DNA from: Congeria kusceri
Taxonomy: Eukaryota > Mollusca > Bivalvia > Myida > Dreissenidae
Assembly: GCA_027627225.1 (NCBI GenBank)
Contig: CM051028.1
Span: 28,668,329-28,732,328, forward strand
DNA length: 64,000 bases
Reading direction: 5' to 3'
Shown here one piece after another: positions 11,465 to 23,639 of this stretch (its first letter is position 1; every line of letters starts with the position of its first letter). A program made the translations under genes and the position numbers. A model generated the notes under the pieces. It was not told where the DNA came from, did no database searches, and saw nothing but the letters and a program-made list of their open reading frames with translations.

Positions 11465-12450
11465 TGTCTCAGGACATCGCGCTTGACTATTCAACCTCTT
11501 TGTCAGAGTTACGGGCCTTTATCACTACGAACAAGAAAAATATCGAGCGGAAACCGTTTGTCTGTTTTTAGTAACAGTGACCTTGACCCCACGTACCCCA
11601 TATGCAATCATGAACGAGGTCTCGATATAAAGTATCTATGTATAAAAGTTTCATTAAAATATCTCAATGCTTTCTCAAGTTAATGAGCAGAAACCTTTTC
11701 TGTTTTTAATAACAGTGACCTTGACCTTGACCCCACCCATATGCAATCTCAAGCGAGGTCTCGATATAAGGTATCTTTGTACGAAGTATCATTAAAATAT
11801 CTCAATGCGTAGTCAAGTTATTCAGCGGAAACCGTTTTTCTATTTTAGTAACAGTCACATTGACCTCACCCAACCCATTTGCAATCCCAAACGAGGTTTC
11901 GATATAAGGTATTTATGTATTAAATTTCATTAAAATATCTCAATGCGTTTTCAAGTTATTGAGCGGAAACCGTTTTTCTATTTTTAGTAAAAGTTACATT
12001 GACCTTGACCCCACCCACCAGATATGCATCCCAAGTTGGGCCTTACTATAAGGTATGTGTAAAGTTTCATTACAAAAGCTTAATTCGTTCTAAAGATATG
12101 GAGTTGTTGCACGCAAACTTTAACCTGAATTTCTAAGAACAATAAGGGGCATAATTCTGCTTAAATGCACGCAGTTCTGGAATATAATGACCCTGAAGGC
12201 GTGTGTGACGTTTCAGTTGAATATCTGCAGTAGATATAGAGAGTTGTTGCAAGCAAACTTTAACCTGATTTTCTAAGTACAACAAGGGACATAGTTCTGC
12301 TAAAGTGCTGGTCAGAGTTATGATTCTTGGCCAGTGACCTTACATAATAACCCCGAACACATGTGTGATGTTTGAACTGAATTACGCCGATGCCGACGCC
12401 GGCGAACGGTTAAGTAGTATAGCTCGAACTATTCGGTGAATAGTCGAGCT
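11465..12450 (+). mobile_element. Nonautonomous element with four 138-bp internal repeats
   Basis: The left end carries GACTATTC (about 11484). The right end is a hairpin AGCTCGAACTATTC/GAATAGTCGAGCT at about 12420-12450. Inside are four units of about 138 bp, each with 'gcggaaaccgttt', 'agtaacagtgaccttgacc' and 'tttcattaaaatatctcaatgc' (starting near 11547, 11685, 11823 and 11960), then two diverged units with 'gagttgttgcaagcaaactt'. Both sides are trinucleotide microsatellite. Organisation (short ends, tandem core, flanking microsatellite) resembles bivalve Pearl/Helentron-like elements. That assignment is inference. Confidence 0.55.
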
Positions 12451-12514
12451 AATAATAATGATGATGATAATAATAATAATAATAATAATAATAATCATCA
12501 TCATCATCATGTAA
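12451..12514. repeat. Microsatellite (AAT)n with (CAT)n
   Basis: GATGATGATAATAATAAT... followed by five CAT units lies immediately downstream of the element above. Confidence 0.95.
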
Positions 12515-14214
12515 CACGAATAATTATACTTTCGCTACCTAGGTCTTATATAATTATATTACCGTTTTTGTTAACTACATCGTGTGATACCACAAGCTTG
12601 GCAATAATTGAGAACCGAACACGGAAAAATACGACAATTTTGCATTATGAAATGGCATCTATGACATACTGGGCATTACACAAGCAAATTATTTAGTGGC
12701 CCCATTTGTCACCTTCGCATATCCGTGGAGACCAGGTTTAAAGCCCCTTTTTAGACAGGCGCACCCTTGTCAAAACATCCACGAATTGGCACTTAGGACC
12801 CAACAATATAATTTGAAAAACAAACAGGATAGCACCAATGTATAATGATCGCTATCAGCTGATTATACAACCGACCAATATAGTAGTGCCTGCATGATCC
12901 CATTTTCATGGAATATATTAAGCTTTAATTAATATAGAAACTTTAAGAAATGTGAAATCATTAAAGTTATAATACATTTTAATGGTTACATTATCAGAAC
13001 GTTTCAATTTCAGTTATTCTAGCTTGTTTTGTCTTACTTTAAGTATGGAATTATTGTTTCGCGTATTAAGACAACTGTTTATTTTTCCTTTGTTTCTTTC
13101 ATTAATTTCGGGCATTATGTTGACGTTTTGCAAATGTTTTAGTTTAAGGAATATCTGGCCACTCCATAGGGGATTTCAAACAGTGTATTGGTCCACCATA
13201 AAATATCTTATCATTATCTGCAATCTTTTCTCTCAGCTGACTGAGCAATTGCTTTGTGCACAGTTCCAATATAATCTCTACCTCTGCAGCAGTGTATTAT
13301 CTCAGCTGATAAGGGCCACCACACTGTGACCACAGTAAGGTGCCAATACACAGGGGTATAATACCCCATTAATTAATTTTTTTATTTTATTTATTTTTTA
13401 TTTATTTATTTTTTTGGGGGGGTTGGGGGGTCAAATAAAGAATGATTAAACTAGGCCTTTAAAGAACTTGTTTTTTTATAAAAACATTTAGGCATAATTT
13501 CTTATCTTTAATTAAACAATAATTAACAGTAAGCCTTCTGCTATAAATTAACATGCATACTGAAATATATCAATGAATGTAACTGTAATGCATTGTATAA
13601 AAGAACAACGATGCATCTAAATTTCCTTCTGGATTTCATTATCAAAAATGAGCTCAACAGCAGATTATAAGGACTATGATACGAATACCAAGATTGTTTA
13701 TCTTTTATTACTACCACTAAACGCCGCGGGAACATATACTGCTATTGTTCCACGAACCAACTCGGTATCGTTCGACAACGCTCGTTTATGTCCGTATTGA
13801 GTCACGAAAATGAATTAAACTATAGCTACCTCATTTAAGCCTAAATTACCCCGCCTAAAATTGTAAATAATTAAACAAAATTAAAACCACTCGAACAAAG
13901 CAAGAATGAATTTTCCAAATCCGTTTGTACTTTTCTGACAATCAGGGGGAAGTTTATTTTTTTATTGTATAAAGTTGAAAATGCACCATATTTCCGACCG
14001 AGGTTCTATTGATTTCTATAGGAAATAGGGTGATGTTGCAAAAGTGCAACTTCCCCTGCCTAAATTTTAAAATAACATAAATGGTACCATGTTAAAGATC
14101 GTGAAATTCTCTTTTTAAATCCGTCTGTACTTTTCAGAGAGTAAAAAATAAGGAAGTTATGGCAAATAATATTTAACGCTCCCTATCAAATCAATGAAAA
14201 TTTTAAGTGAGAAG
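12515..14214. other. AT-rich noncoding stretch
   Basis: No recognised gene is present. An unbroken 115-codon frame at 12982-13329 has no motif and very AT-rich codons, so it is taken as chance. A T-rich block followed by poly-G (about 13378-13432) is low complexity. Between 13917 and 14160 a phrase of about 30 bp ('aatccgtttgtacttttc...ggaagtt') occurs twice about 200 bp apart. Confidence 0.35.
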
Positions 14215-14345
14215 TATTTTTGCGCCGCGCCGAGAAGCAAGATTGTTGCACATGGTTCGAATAATGTTTCTGAAAAAAAAACCCACCGAGTACTGGTTCT
14301 ACGCAGGAAATTGAGTTGAAAGTATCTCAATAACCACATGACTGT
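14215..14345 (+). repeat. SINE family C fragment
   Basis: 'caccgagtactggttctacgcaggaaa' and following bases match the body of the tRNA-derived repeat at 46330-46520 and 35764-35930. The tRNA head here is decayed. Confidence 0.4.
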
Positions 14346-14565
14346 CGACACGATCGAGCTAAAATAAATACTTGTAAACTAAACTAAAACAACTTCTATT
14401 TTATATGCTTTATGTTTCGTTTCCGACTCCATGGATTAGAAGTTTCCGTTTCTCGTTCGTTTAATAGCCGCGAAGAATGCAGTGTCGGTACTGGATTTGA
14501 AATCGACATAGATCTAAGTTAAAGAGGGGCGGTTTGATTTTTATAAATTCATTTCGGGTCTCTTT

Positions 14566-14713
14566 CGTTACCCACTAACAATAAGCTGTTTTTGACATAT
14601 GAACTCAATATCGACAATAACTATTTTATTTATAGACCACGTTACCCACTAACAATAAGCTGTTTTTGACATATGAACTCAATATCGACGATAACTATTT
14701 TATTTATAGAACA
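14566..14713. repeat. Tandem duplication, 2 x 74 bp
   Basis: The unit beginning CGTTACCCACTAACAATAAG occurs at 14566 and again at 14640. The copies differ at one base (CGACA versus CGACG), plus the tail, so the duplication is recent. Confidence 0.95.
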
Positions 14714-15529
14714 CATGCAAATTATTAATATTCGTTTTCTGTCGATACAGACCCGTTTATCCTACAGCAACGGCTACATTCTGTTTGGAATTAGATAATA
14801 ACAAAAGCACATGCGCCAACAATCGATCTGATTTGTCGAGACCCTGTACATACATTCATATAATAGTTTGCTGCTCAGCAAAGTATTATTTTAGTTTTAA
14901 AATACTCGCTTAATACACATTTCTAATAATAAGTTATTCTCATCATTTATTATAATATTATTTTAAATAAGAAATATCTTTAAAAATGATATTCGGTGTA
15001 TGTGGTAATTTTGCAATAAGGAATGTAAATTAAACTTCCAGCATAAATATTCAAAATAATGTAACTAAGACTAGATCCGAATCGCATACAATAATCAAAT
15101 AATAAATAATACTAGTAGTTCACGTCTCCTAACATACCATTATATATAACTTATTATATACGTTACTTAATATATGTGTGTGTGAGTTTTAAACATCAAC
15201 ATATTATCTAATGAAATTAAAACAATATATCCAGCAACACAGAACATGATGCATAAACGGGTATATATACATCGACAAGCCGGAACATACACGGCAAGAA
15301 ACTTTATTAACTAATGAATTTTTGTTCGAAGTATGCACGCGCCTAAATAAGTTAAAATATGTTTGGCTCGATAGATCTCGTAGAGGTGTAAAGAATACAT
15401 GTATGTCGACAATGCTATTTTTCAAGTACCTCCCCCACTTTCAGTTTGACCTTTCACTGACCTGCAGGCGAGCGAGCGTATGGTCACTAATTCGCAATCA
15501 ATACGGTTGCTTGTATTAAAGAGAAATCA
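14714..15529. other. AT-rich noncoding stretch
   Basis: No gene or recognised repeat was found. It holds several short TA-rich and TG runs (15140-15190). Confidence 0.35.
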
Positions 15530-15822
15530 ATAAGGGAAACTACTCTATTTAAAGGGATGTAATTTAAAAAAAAATAAATATATATTTTTATACCATAATA
15601 AAGATTTTGTAAATTTGTCCTTAAAAAATTATATTGTTTCACTTACAAAATCATAGATATCAACAATAATAGTGAGCTGTAAACAATAAAAATGGATGAT
15701 ACAAGTTCTGTGGATATGTATTGTTCGGTACGCAGGAGAGGTCCTATACCAATATAAAAGTTCTCACCTGAGTACTATTTATTTGAGTAAATTTTGAAGC
15801 CGACCTTGTGTTGGTACAAAAA
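15530..15822 (+). repeat. Dispersed ~290-bp repeat (copy 2)
   Basis: It starts near 'aaagggatgtaattt' and ends GAAGCCGACCTTGTGTTGG. The 3' 100 bp is nearly identical to copy 1 (1400-1503). Confidence 0.65.
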
Positions 15823-16079
15823 GATTCGAACTGCAGGAAGACTGGAAAGTCTTCGAAGCGCACATTGTAGTTGCAACTTGAAACGAAATATGTGCTTCTC
15901 AATTGTGTTACTTCTGACATTATTAAGTCAGAAGTCAGAAGTACATGTAATTAATGTATTCTAACACGACGCGTGGACAGTTTTCCATACTTACAGAAGG
16001 CAATCAACAATCTCTATGTTATTGTGTAACAAATTATGGGCAGAGCCTAATGTTTTGAAACTATATAGTTCCGGAAATT

Positions 16080-16250
16080 CGCAGAAAAATTACATCTGTT
16101 TTTGCTGATTTGAAATGAAGCTCTGGTTGAATTAAAACATTCCATAATACCTGTCACAAAAAAAAGACCTCGTCCAATTTCGATACAATCAGAACTAGCT
16201 ACTTTTACACATTTTGCATATTGATTTTCCTTCAAATCTATGGGATTCTT
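16080..16250. repeat. Dispersed repeat shared with 61400-61550
   Basis: About 165 bp match 61400-61550 in the same orientation, including 'gatttgaaatgaagctctgg', 'ttaaaacattccata' and 'tttacacattttg'. On the minus strand both copies keep a similar open peptide (IEIG...GTMECFNS.RASFQI), so an old exon or a transposon ORF cannot be excluded. Confidence 0.6.
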
Positions 16251-16396
16251 GCAAGCGCGTGCCCGGTGACAAAGCTTGGCCAGAGTTGCATGTTGCAAGA
16301 ATAAAATGATCGTATAGACACCTTTTTTTCTCAACAAAAAATTCGTGTTTTTTATTCGGCTGACAGAACTCAAAAGAATGGCGTAAGTTGTTATCG

Positions 16397-16660
16397 TACC
16401 AACACTATGTCGGCTTCAAAATTTTCGTCTTTTGACGAGCGTATCTTATAAGGGAACGCCTCAAGCGTTAGCGGGTTACGTAACGGTTTTCGAGCCAAAT
16501 TTTTACAACCACTTTATATTAATTACACTAAAACATTTGTTGAGAATAATAATTTAAAAAAAAACGGAGCTATATTTACAGTTAAAAACAATATATAAAT
16601 TCATGTATAAGGAATACAAATTTGAATAATGGATGTATAAATTACTTCCCTTTGTAACAC
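16397..16660 (-). repeat. Dispersed ~290-bp repeat (copy 3, inverted)
   Basis: Read on the minus strand it begins AAAGGGAAGTAATTT, has 'aatataaagtggttgt' inside and ends GAAGCCGACATAGTGTTGG. A further inverted fragment with 'caccaagttggcttcaaaat' lies at about 16930-17000. Confidence 0.6.
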
Positions 16661-17107
16661 GATGACGTTTGCTGGACATGTATTGATTCTATATGCATAA
16701 TACATAATATTGTTTACCAAAGGGTGTTGTAATGTAACAAAAATTAAATTAAAGGTAGCCGCATATCGAAATTTATGTTTTAATAAACCTCACTTTATTA
16801 AATAAAGTTAATACAATGAAACAACAAAACTTTTTTCACAACGAAATAAAAAAAAAAACGCGAATTAGATCTAGATCTACTTACTAAAAGCAAACCATTC
16901 ATGCTGTGAAACTATTGTACGATTGTGTAAAATGCACCATCACCAAGTTGGCTTCAAAATGTCTTCTATAGATCGAGCAACTTAATGTGACCGTCCTAAA
17001 AATAGTAACTGTAAATAAATATTGACATTTCCTGAATATCGGTTTGGTGCGGATAAATCTGTTCTTCCATCGTTTATTACGATTGCATTGTTAGTACAGT
17101 ACAGCGG
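16661..17107. other. Noncoding stretch with an inverted repeat fragment
   Basis: AT-rich, no gene. The only similarity is the 3' end of the dispersed repeat at about 16930-16985 on the minus strand. Confidence 0.3.
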
Positions 17108-17185
17108 TAGCGTATCAGTCTATTGGTTGCACATCAGTATTTAAAACAAAATGCGGTAGAGAGTTCGAATCCCCCCCATATGCTA
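17108..17185 (+). tRNA. tRNA-like sequence, degenerate (pseudo-tRNA or SINE head)
   Basis: TAGCGTA at 17108-17114 pairs with TATGCTA at 17179-17185 as a 7-bp acceptor stem with one G-T pair. The T loop reads GAGTTCGAATCCCC. The D-arm and anticodon stem pair poorly, so a functional tRNA is doubtful. Confidence 0.35.
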
Positions 17186-17464
17186 CAGTTTGTCTTCTCC
17201 ATGTACCAGCGCTATCTTCTCGTATAATGATATTTTTCCCCAAAAGTTGTCGGATGGAAGTCGTTTGCTTTTTAAGTTTATGTTGGCATAATTAATAATG
17301 TAAGGACGCAGGTAATGTCAAAACAACGTTTATTGGATTAAAACAAAAATATCAACACTCTATCAAAATTCGAAAATACAGAAAGGAATCCAACTGATTA
17401 ATTGAAATTTTTTATACATATTGTATAAAATTGTGATAAAAAAATGTTGTCACAAAAGCTCCGA

Positions 17465-17570
17465 CCATGATTCAAACTCTGTGCAGCAACATTACCTTAT
17501 TAGTATTACAAATCCGACACGTTACCAGTTGCGCCACGAATACCTCGATAGCACAACGTCGAAAATATAG
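17465..17570 (-). repeat. tRNA-derived repeat head, reverse strand
   Basis: On the minus strand an A-box-like TGGCGCAACTGGTAACG and a B-box-like GAGTTTGAATC lie about 60 bp apart, as in a tRNA-derived SINE. No tail was recognised. Confidence 0.35.
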
Positions 17571-17784
17571 ATATTGAATAAGAATTTAGCAGTCACTGTG
17601 ACCGCTCAACTTCGGTTGTGTATGTTTTGTTACTATACTTAGTCAGGCCAATTTATATTGGACCGATGGTCTGTTAGACATTCCATTTGTCAAGGTTGAA
17701 GAAATACATGTAAGTGTTTAAAAAATGGAAGGAGGGTATGTAGTAGGGTGATGTATTTGGAACACTTGTAAGTTTCCTTGCTAT

Positions 17785-17862
17785 ATAAGCTAGCCGTTAT
17801 AGCGACGCGGTAGAGCGTTTGATATGATCAAGGAGGTCCTGGGTTCGAGCCGGGTTACATAA
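17785..17862 (+). repeat. tRNA-derived repeat head
   Basis: An A-box-like TATAGCGACGCGGTAGAG and a B-box CTGGGTTCGAGCCGGG have tRNA spacing. The acceptor stem is not convincing. Confidence 0.4.
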
Positions 17863-18635
17863 AAAGATATTATTGTTCGTACACATAGGATTTATGTACA
17901 TTACTACGAATGATATTGTCAACGAAACTTGTAAGACCTTCACAACGAAGATTTCACACCTCTACCCAGTCAGATACCTAGCCACTTTGATTGCATCGTG
18001 TCTAAAGATAGTTGTTGACAAGTTTTATTAACCACCTCAAGCCATTTCAATGATGCAGGGTGACTTTTTGACTTAATGACTTTCGTATTTGCCGATATGT
18101 CCTGTTACCCTGCATGGATTGAATTTATTAATTTGTTTTAATTATAAAGCAACACATACAAAATTGTAATGTCACATGCAATTGCTTTAAAAAATGGGCT
18201 ACTTTTCGTAAACTCTACGACATGACGCAAATTAACACTTAACGTAAGAATATATATCGTTAATACCGTAATTTCCAAAAGATGCGATACTACGAAAAAT
18301 CGGTTTCTCCCATAGTATCGCATTTCGACTGTAGATGATTCATTAATGAATAATTACATGATTTAAAGCATCGCCTTATGTCGGGAAACCCAAACAGAAA
18401 TAGACTACATGTATACAACAACACTGCAGAAGCCGTATTTGCTAATTTTGAACCACACAAGATGATGCAATTTTATTATAATTATGTATTTAATAACTGA
18501 TTGAATATTCATCGTTGAAAATGGTTTAAAATGTTTTATTGAGTGGCGTGTGTTTTACAAAACATTATTTTACCTCCTTTCGGTAAAAAAAACTTACAAA
18601 TACACTGTATGCAACGCAACAAACTATTTATTTTG
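17863..18635. other. Noncoding stretch
   Basis: No gene, RNA or recognised repeat was seen. Confidence 0.3.
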
Positions 18636-18692
18636 TTGTGTTTGTTTGTTGGGATTTTTCGCCGTGTTCAACAGTATTTCAGTCATATAAAG
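18636..18692 (-). repeat. SINE family A, isolated 3' tail
   Basis: The reverse complement reads 'tgactgaaatactgttgaac', then 'acggcgaaaaatccc' and a CAAA-rich end, the tail of the SINE seen whole at 41933-42238. The body is missing. Confidence 0.65.
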
Positions 18693-19079
18693 TTGGTATT
18701 CCATAGCCGTCTCTGTGCATTTGCGTTTGCGTTCTGCGTGTTCCGTGTACGATTCCGTTAACGCTCGCATATTTCCATTCATGCGTCACCCGTGACACGC
18801 TTAAACAAAAAATATTGCGTTATTATCACCTTCTAAACGCATATAACTTCATAAAATCGTAAAAACTATCATTCTTCAAAATCAAGAAACATTGGACAAT
18901 TGTATTCGCGGTAAAATATTAATAAAACACCATGTTACAAAAGGTAGAACATTCGCAAATGGGAATACATAACTGCGATAAGCTTCAATGACAGTGATTT
19001 TTTCACCATTTTTCGTCGGCATAATTGCGTTTATCGTATTCATATTTGTAATCTTTGTTCAAATAAAATGATCATTACT

Positions 19080-19246
19080 AATGCCAGTAAATGACAACTA
19101 CCCTACATTAATCAGAGGTAGGGGAAGAATTGAAGTAGAAATTATTTAATGACCAATCCCCTCACAATTGTTGTGACCTCGCTGGGATTCGAAGTCACGA
19201 TCCCCGGATTGACAATCCAGCGCTCTACCGACTGAGCGAATGATTT
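19080..19246 (-). repeat. SINE family A, 3'-truncated copy
   Basis: On the minus strand the tRNA-like head (GCTCAGTCGGTAGAGCGC, GGATTGTCAATCCGGGGATC) is followed by 'ggggattggtcat' and the body to 'ctgattaatgtagggtagttg'. The distal body and the tail are missing. Confidence 0.75.
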
Positions 19247-19459
19247 ATCACTTCTTAAAAAAACGGATACCAAAAATAACGCGCATAACTCAAACGCCTT
19301 TGCCATCATGACGTCATTATGATTTATTATATCTCTTTGTTATCTGCAATGATATTATTTACTCTCTGACAACAAACTGCTGAAATTTTGTATGAAATGT
19401 AAAGGTCGACAAATGCTTTTTCTTCTTTTATCCTACCAATTTAAATTTCCTTGGGAAAA

Positions 19460-19750
19460 GTTTCAGTCTTGAGCAAGATCAAAATTGCAATGTAAAGCCG
19501 CATATGCAAGACGCCATAAACTTGAGCAAAGCAAACGCGTTTTAAACTTTACGCGGTGAATTTCTCCTGTTAGCACAGACAGACAGACAGACAGGCTGTG
19601 TCTGTCACTCTGTCTGTTTGAACGCCCGTCCATCGTACTAATATTAACATCGTTTATGCGGCGCAAGTGTGCCTTTTTGCCGCATAAACGTGGTCCCGTA
19701 TATGCGTTGAAATTCAGGCGACGTGCATATGCGGTGTTACATGGCAAGCA
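19460..19750. repeat. Inverted-repeat-rich unit with a GACA/GTCT hairpin
   Basis: Four to five CAGA units (19574-19592) face CTGTCTGT motifs (19597-19618), able to fold into a hairpin. 'cgtttatgcggc' and 'gccgcataaacg' (19650-19690) form a second inverted pair, and 'gccgcatatgc' / 'gcatatgcgg' flank the whole. It looks like a small foldback or MITE-like unit. Confidence 0.4.
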
Positions 19751-20074
19751 CGTTAAGGAGCAAATTAAGTAGGATCAAAGTAACATACTATATGATGAAT
19801 TCGATATTTGGCAGAAACGACTTCATCAGTCTAATAAAATCCGAATACCCGAGAAAGAGATAGTTTGACTATCAAAACATTTTAAAACTTTGTGACAGGT
19901 GACCAAGCGAAAAGTCAGGTCATGTGACCGCGCTGGTATTTTCATCCCCGGTAACCCAGGGTTGATTCATTACGCATCTTACATTTATCATTATATCATT
20001 ATTAAAGAGTGTAACGGCATATCACATGTGGGTATTCGACGATAACCAACGCTATGGAAATATAAACATTTTGA

Positions 20075-20342
20075 TAAAGGGAGGTAATTTATAAATCGTT
20101 AATACAAATTATTATATCTTAAACAAAAGATGAGTAAATTCTTCTTAATATTTCTATAGAATCATTTATAATAACATTGATCTCAATATATGTACTCAGC
20201 AATGAGTAATATAATTTGGAGTTTATAACACTGCAGGAAAAATCAGGTACATTGCAGACAGACGACAGAGCGTCTATTGACGTCTCGACTTTCGGATAGT
20301 ACCGAAATAGTAATTTTGAAGCCAAACTCGTGTTGGTATAAT
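20075..20342 (+). repeat. Dispersed ~290-bp repeat (copy 4)
   Basis: It starts at AAGGGAGGTAATTTATAAAT and ends 'ttttgaagccaaactcgtgttggta', like the copies at 29.2, 30.4 and 62.6 kb. The middle has diverged. Confidence 0.6.
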
Positions 20343-21113
20343 TATTAATAAAATATATAATTCACAATCATATTGCAATTAAACTGTGGTATAACAAATG
20401 TTAAAGTGGTATGACCATTTAACAGAAATTCGTCAACGATGGTAAACACAATACACAGCTAATTCGCCAAATAAAGGCGTTATTAAGCTAAACATTGTAA
20501 CAAGTCGTACATACGTGTTGTAGAAACCCTAAATTATGCTTATGAAAGGTGTATTACGCAATGTAATGCTTATTAGCGTTAAAAAATCTCCAAACTACAC
20601 AAAGAAAGTTGTTACTTCGCGAATTATCTTTAATTTAAAAGGCGTTATAAAGAGTTTCAACTTCGCGTATTTACATGTACATCTTTCATTATAATCCGGC
20701 AGAATCTGCAGCGGACCGTGCAAAGATTCATACACAAAATGTTTTTGGTCTTTCTTGTTGCCAGGACGATACCATAACAGAATCTGGATGATGACATATG
20801 GTCATCCTTGAGCAACTCTCACAATTCAAAATGGCGTCCAATATGGCCACCAAAAGTAATGTTAAGTCTAAACATTGGTCTTGTAATTGATTTGATCAAT
20901 GAGTTTTGTTTGTTGAAAATTATTATTTGTAATAATTGTCTCAATATAATAACAAATCAATTTAAAGTAAACACATGGTACCACTTATAGATTTTATTTT
21001 ATTTTTTTAAAAATATAGGTACGCTGAAAATTTCACAAAAATAATACATTTGTATGAAAAAGTCATTATGTTATCTCTTTCAAACACTTTTAGAAATGTA
21101 TTTTACATATTTA
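20343..21113. other. AT-rich noncoding stretch
   Basis: No gene was recognised. 'aaaatggcgtccaatatggcc' near 20830 is a phrase common in molluscan tandem repeats. Confidence 0.3.
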
Positions 21114-23385
21114 TGTTTAAGCTCATCTGAGTACTTCGTGCTAGGTGAGCTTTTGGTTTATGGGGACACAAGAGTTATTGCCTCTTTTTCACGAGAAAAA
21201 CTGCAAAATGGTGCAACATACAGAGTTCATTTTGCATCTGATCTTGACCAAACCTGCACAGCGAGTGTATGATCTGAAAATTTCAAAATAATCCAAAATG
21301 ACATAGACTGGGACCCAAACACCAGAGTTAGTGCTCCTTGTGAAAATGAAAAAAAGGAAAATGTAGGAAACTTCATTTTTGTTAGCTCACTTGAGACTTT
21401 GTTCTCGGCGATTTATTGGTATTGGTAAACTGTCCTGCATCATCCGTAATGAGTCATCAATTGTGCATCTGGATGCCATTGAGACTTCATCTTTCATTCA
21501 ATCTTTATCAAACTTGCAGTTGGTGTATAACTATAAATGCTCGTTCGATAATGTGCCAGGTCGGATCAGCCGAGAACAATCGATTTATTGCCCCTTTCTC
21601 ATAAGATAAGCTGCAAAATAGACTTTGTGCAACATACACATTCATTTTACATCTGAATCTGACCAACTTGCACAACCTGTGTATGACCAGAGGATCTCAA
21701 AGCAATTCAAAAATGGAACAGAGATGGGTACAAACACCGGAGTTGTTGCCCCTTGTTTGTGAGAAAAAATGATTCAAAATTGACAATGTGGAGGATAGAG
21801 ACTTTATTTGTTGTCTAATCATGACCCAAGTACACTGTTTGTGTACAACCATAAGGTCTCAGTCAATGTCCAATATTGGCCAGCCGGGCCCGGCTAGCTC
21901 AGTTGGTAGAGCGCTGGACTGTCAATCCGGGGATCGTGCCCGGCCACATAACTTGTGTGTGGATTGGTCATGAAATTATTTCTACGGCCATTCTCCCCCT
22001 CCCTCTGATTCAAGTAGGGCAGTTGTCAGTTTCTGACATAGGTATGTGCACTTAGTACTGGTAAACCGCTTAGATCGGCTAAGCTTGCCCAGGAAAAGTA
22101 TGGTTAGGTTAACTGACCGCCGTGATATGACTGAAATACTGTTAAAAACGGCGAAAATTTTAAATAAACACACAAACCAATATGGACCTGATCGGACCAG
22201 AATTATTGCCCCTTGTGTGTGAAAAAATATCCATAATTTGTCAATAATTGGCTTTCAGTCTCCACAGAGAACCTTTCATTCCTTGAGTACACTTGCACCG
22301 TTTGTGTATAACTATAAGATCTCACCTATGTGCAATGATGGGCAAGATAGTACCAGCAAAAGTAGAGTTATTTCCCCTTTGTTGTGAGAACATTTGCAAA
22401 CAATGGACTTTCTGTAACACTGACACTTCAATTTTCATCAAACTTGCTTGTGTGTGGCCATAAGATGTAATAATAAACCAAAGAATTGCCCTGATTGGGC
22501 TATAAATAACAGAGTTATTGGCACTTGTTTGTGAAAAAAGCAACAGAATGGAATATGTTCAGGATGAAGACTTCCTTTTTCACTAGGGGTGGCAACAAAT
22601 AGTATTTTAGTAGCCGATTTATTGGTTTTGGTATTTGAGCTGCTAACTGGTAAGCTAAATATCATTCATAAGACCTAAAACACAATTGAAACGCAAATAC
22701 ATGTACTTCCCGACGATTATTTGTTTGGTTTACTAGTCCTGTCACTGTTTTAATTTTTGTGTAAAAATAAGGAACAAAACACCGTAAATCAGCTGGATAT
22801 TTGAACCTCTTGTGATTGTAGGGGTAGTATGAACCAATGTTTTATATAAGTGTGATTGGGCATGTTAAACAAGCTTGAGCCCTGTTTCCTACAGTTTCGA
22901 TCCATAAATGTATCTGTATTGCACCTATAATTTACTAAGCGATTAACAGAAGTAGGTCGGACAGGTATATGTATATCGCCTGTCGATTGCCAAGTTATCT
23001 ACAGGAGAAGGCATGACAGGCATCTGTATTGCACATGTCGATTTTAAGGTCAACAACAGTGGGCATTGACATTCAGATGTCAGAGCTGGTCATTGTCGTT
23101 ACCTGTGTTCAGGTGAGCACTTTGGACATCATGACCCTCTTATCTAATCTTTACCAAACTTGCACTATTTGTGTATGACCATACGGTCATGTCTATTATT
23201 GGCCAGAAAGGACCAGAAAGACCAGATTTATTGAACCTTGTTTTATAACAAAAGGACTTTGTTTTTGAGACTTCATTTTCACTTGGGATTTCAACAAATA
23301 ATATTTCAGTAACCGGTTAATTGGTTTTGGCATTTGAGCTGTTAACCGGTGAGCTATAAATGTCATTTATAAGACCCAACAAGAG
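21114..23385 (+). mobile_element. Tandem-array element opening with the AGCTCA...GTGAGCT hairpin
   Basis: It opens with a decayed hairpin AGCTCATCTGAGTAC/GTGCTAGGTGAGCT (about 21120-21153). Diverged units of about 150 bp follow, carrying 'acaccagagttattgcccc', 'caacatacagagttcatttt' and 'tgaccaaacttgcac'. Two units near 22570-22680 and 23270-23390 share 'ggttttggtatttgagctg'. It probably ends near CAACAAGAGTGCCA (about 23380). The same ends occur in the better-preserved element at 48861-50950. A SINE (21885-22183) interrupts it. It carries no coding capacity. Confidence 0.55.
21885..22183 (+). mobile_element. SINE family A, near-complete
   Basis: The tRNA-like head has CCCGGCTAGCTCAGTTGG (A box) and a shortened B box at 'gatcgtgcccgg'. 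A ~200-bp body and the tail 'actgttaaaaacggcgaaaa', then AAACA repeats, follow. It sits inside a unit of the surrounding array. The flanks 'ccaatattgg' (before) and 'ccaatatgg' (after) look like an imperfect target-site duplication. Confidence 0.85.
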
Positions 23386-23639
23386 TGCCATTGTCATGAA
23401 GATACGCCCATCAACGAAACTTTTTTGAGGTAAAGATTGAATTACTGAAGAGAAACAATTCAAACATTAATAAGGTAGAGCGATGGTATTTGTGCATTTA
23501 ATTCATCTCCGTAGCTTCTTTCTGTGTGGTGAGTTGGGGTATCATAACTATTCCATGTATATTCTTAAATCTATATCAAGACAAATAAATAATCAAGGTA
23601 CGTATTTTAAACTAACGTTGGTAATTATGAGTTATAGTT

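Noticed and set aside
12982..13329. 115-codon hydrophobic frame
   Set aside because: It has no motif, no splice context and AT-driven composition. It could be chance in 33% GC DNA.
21885..21960. tRNA gene candidate with good A box
   Set aside because: It is the head of a ~300-bp SINE repeated four times in the window, and the B-box region is shortened.
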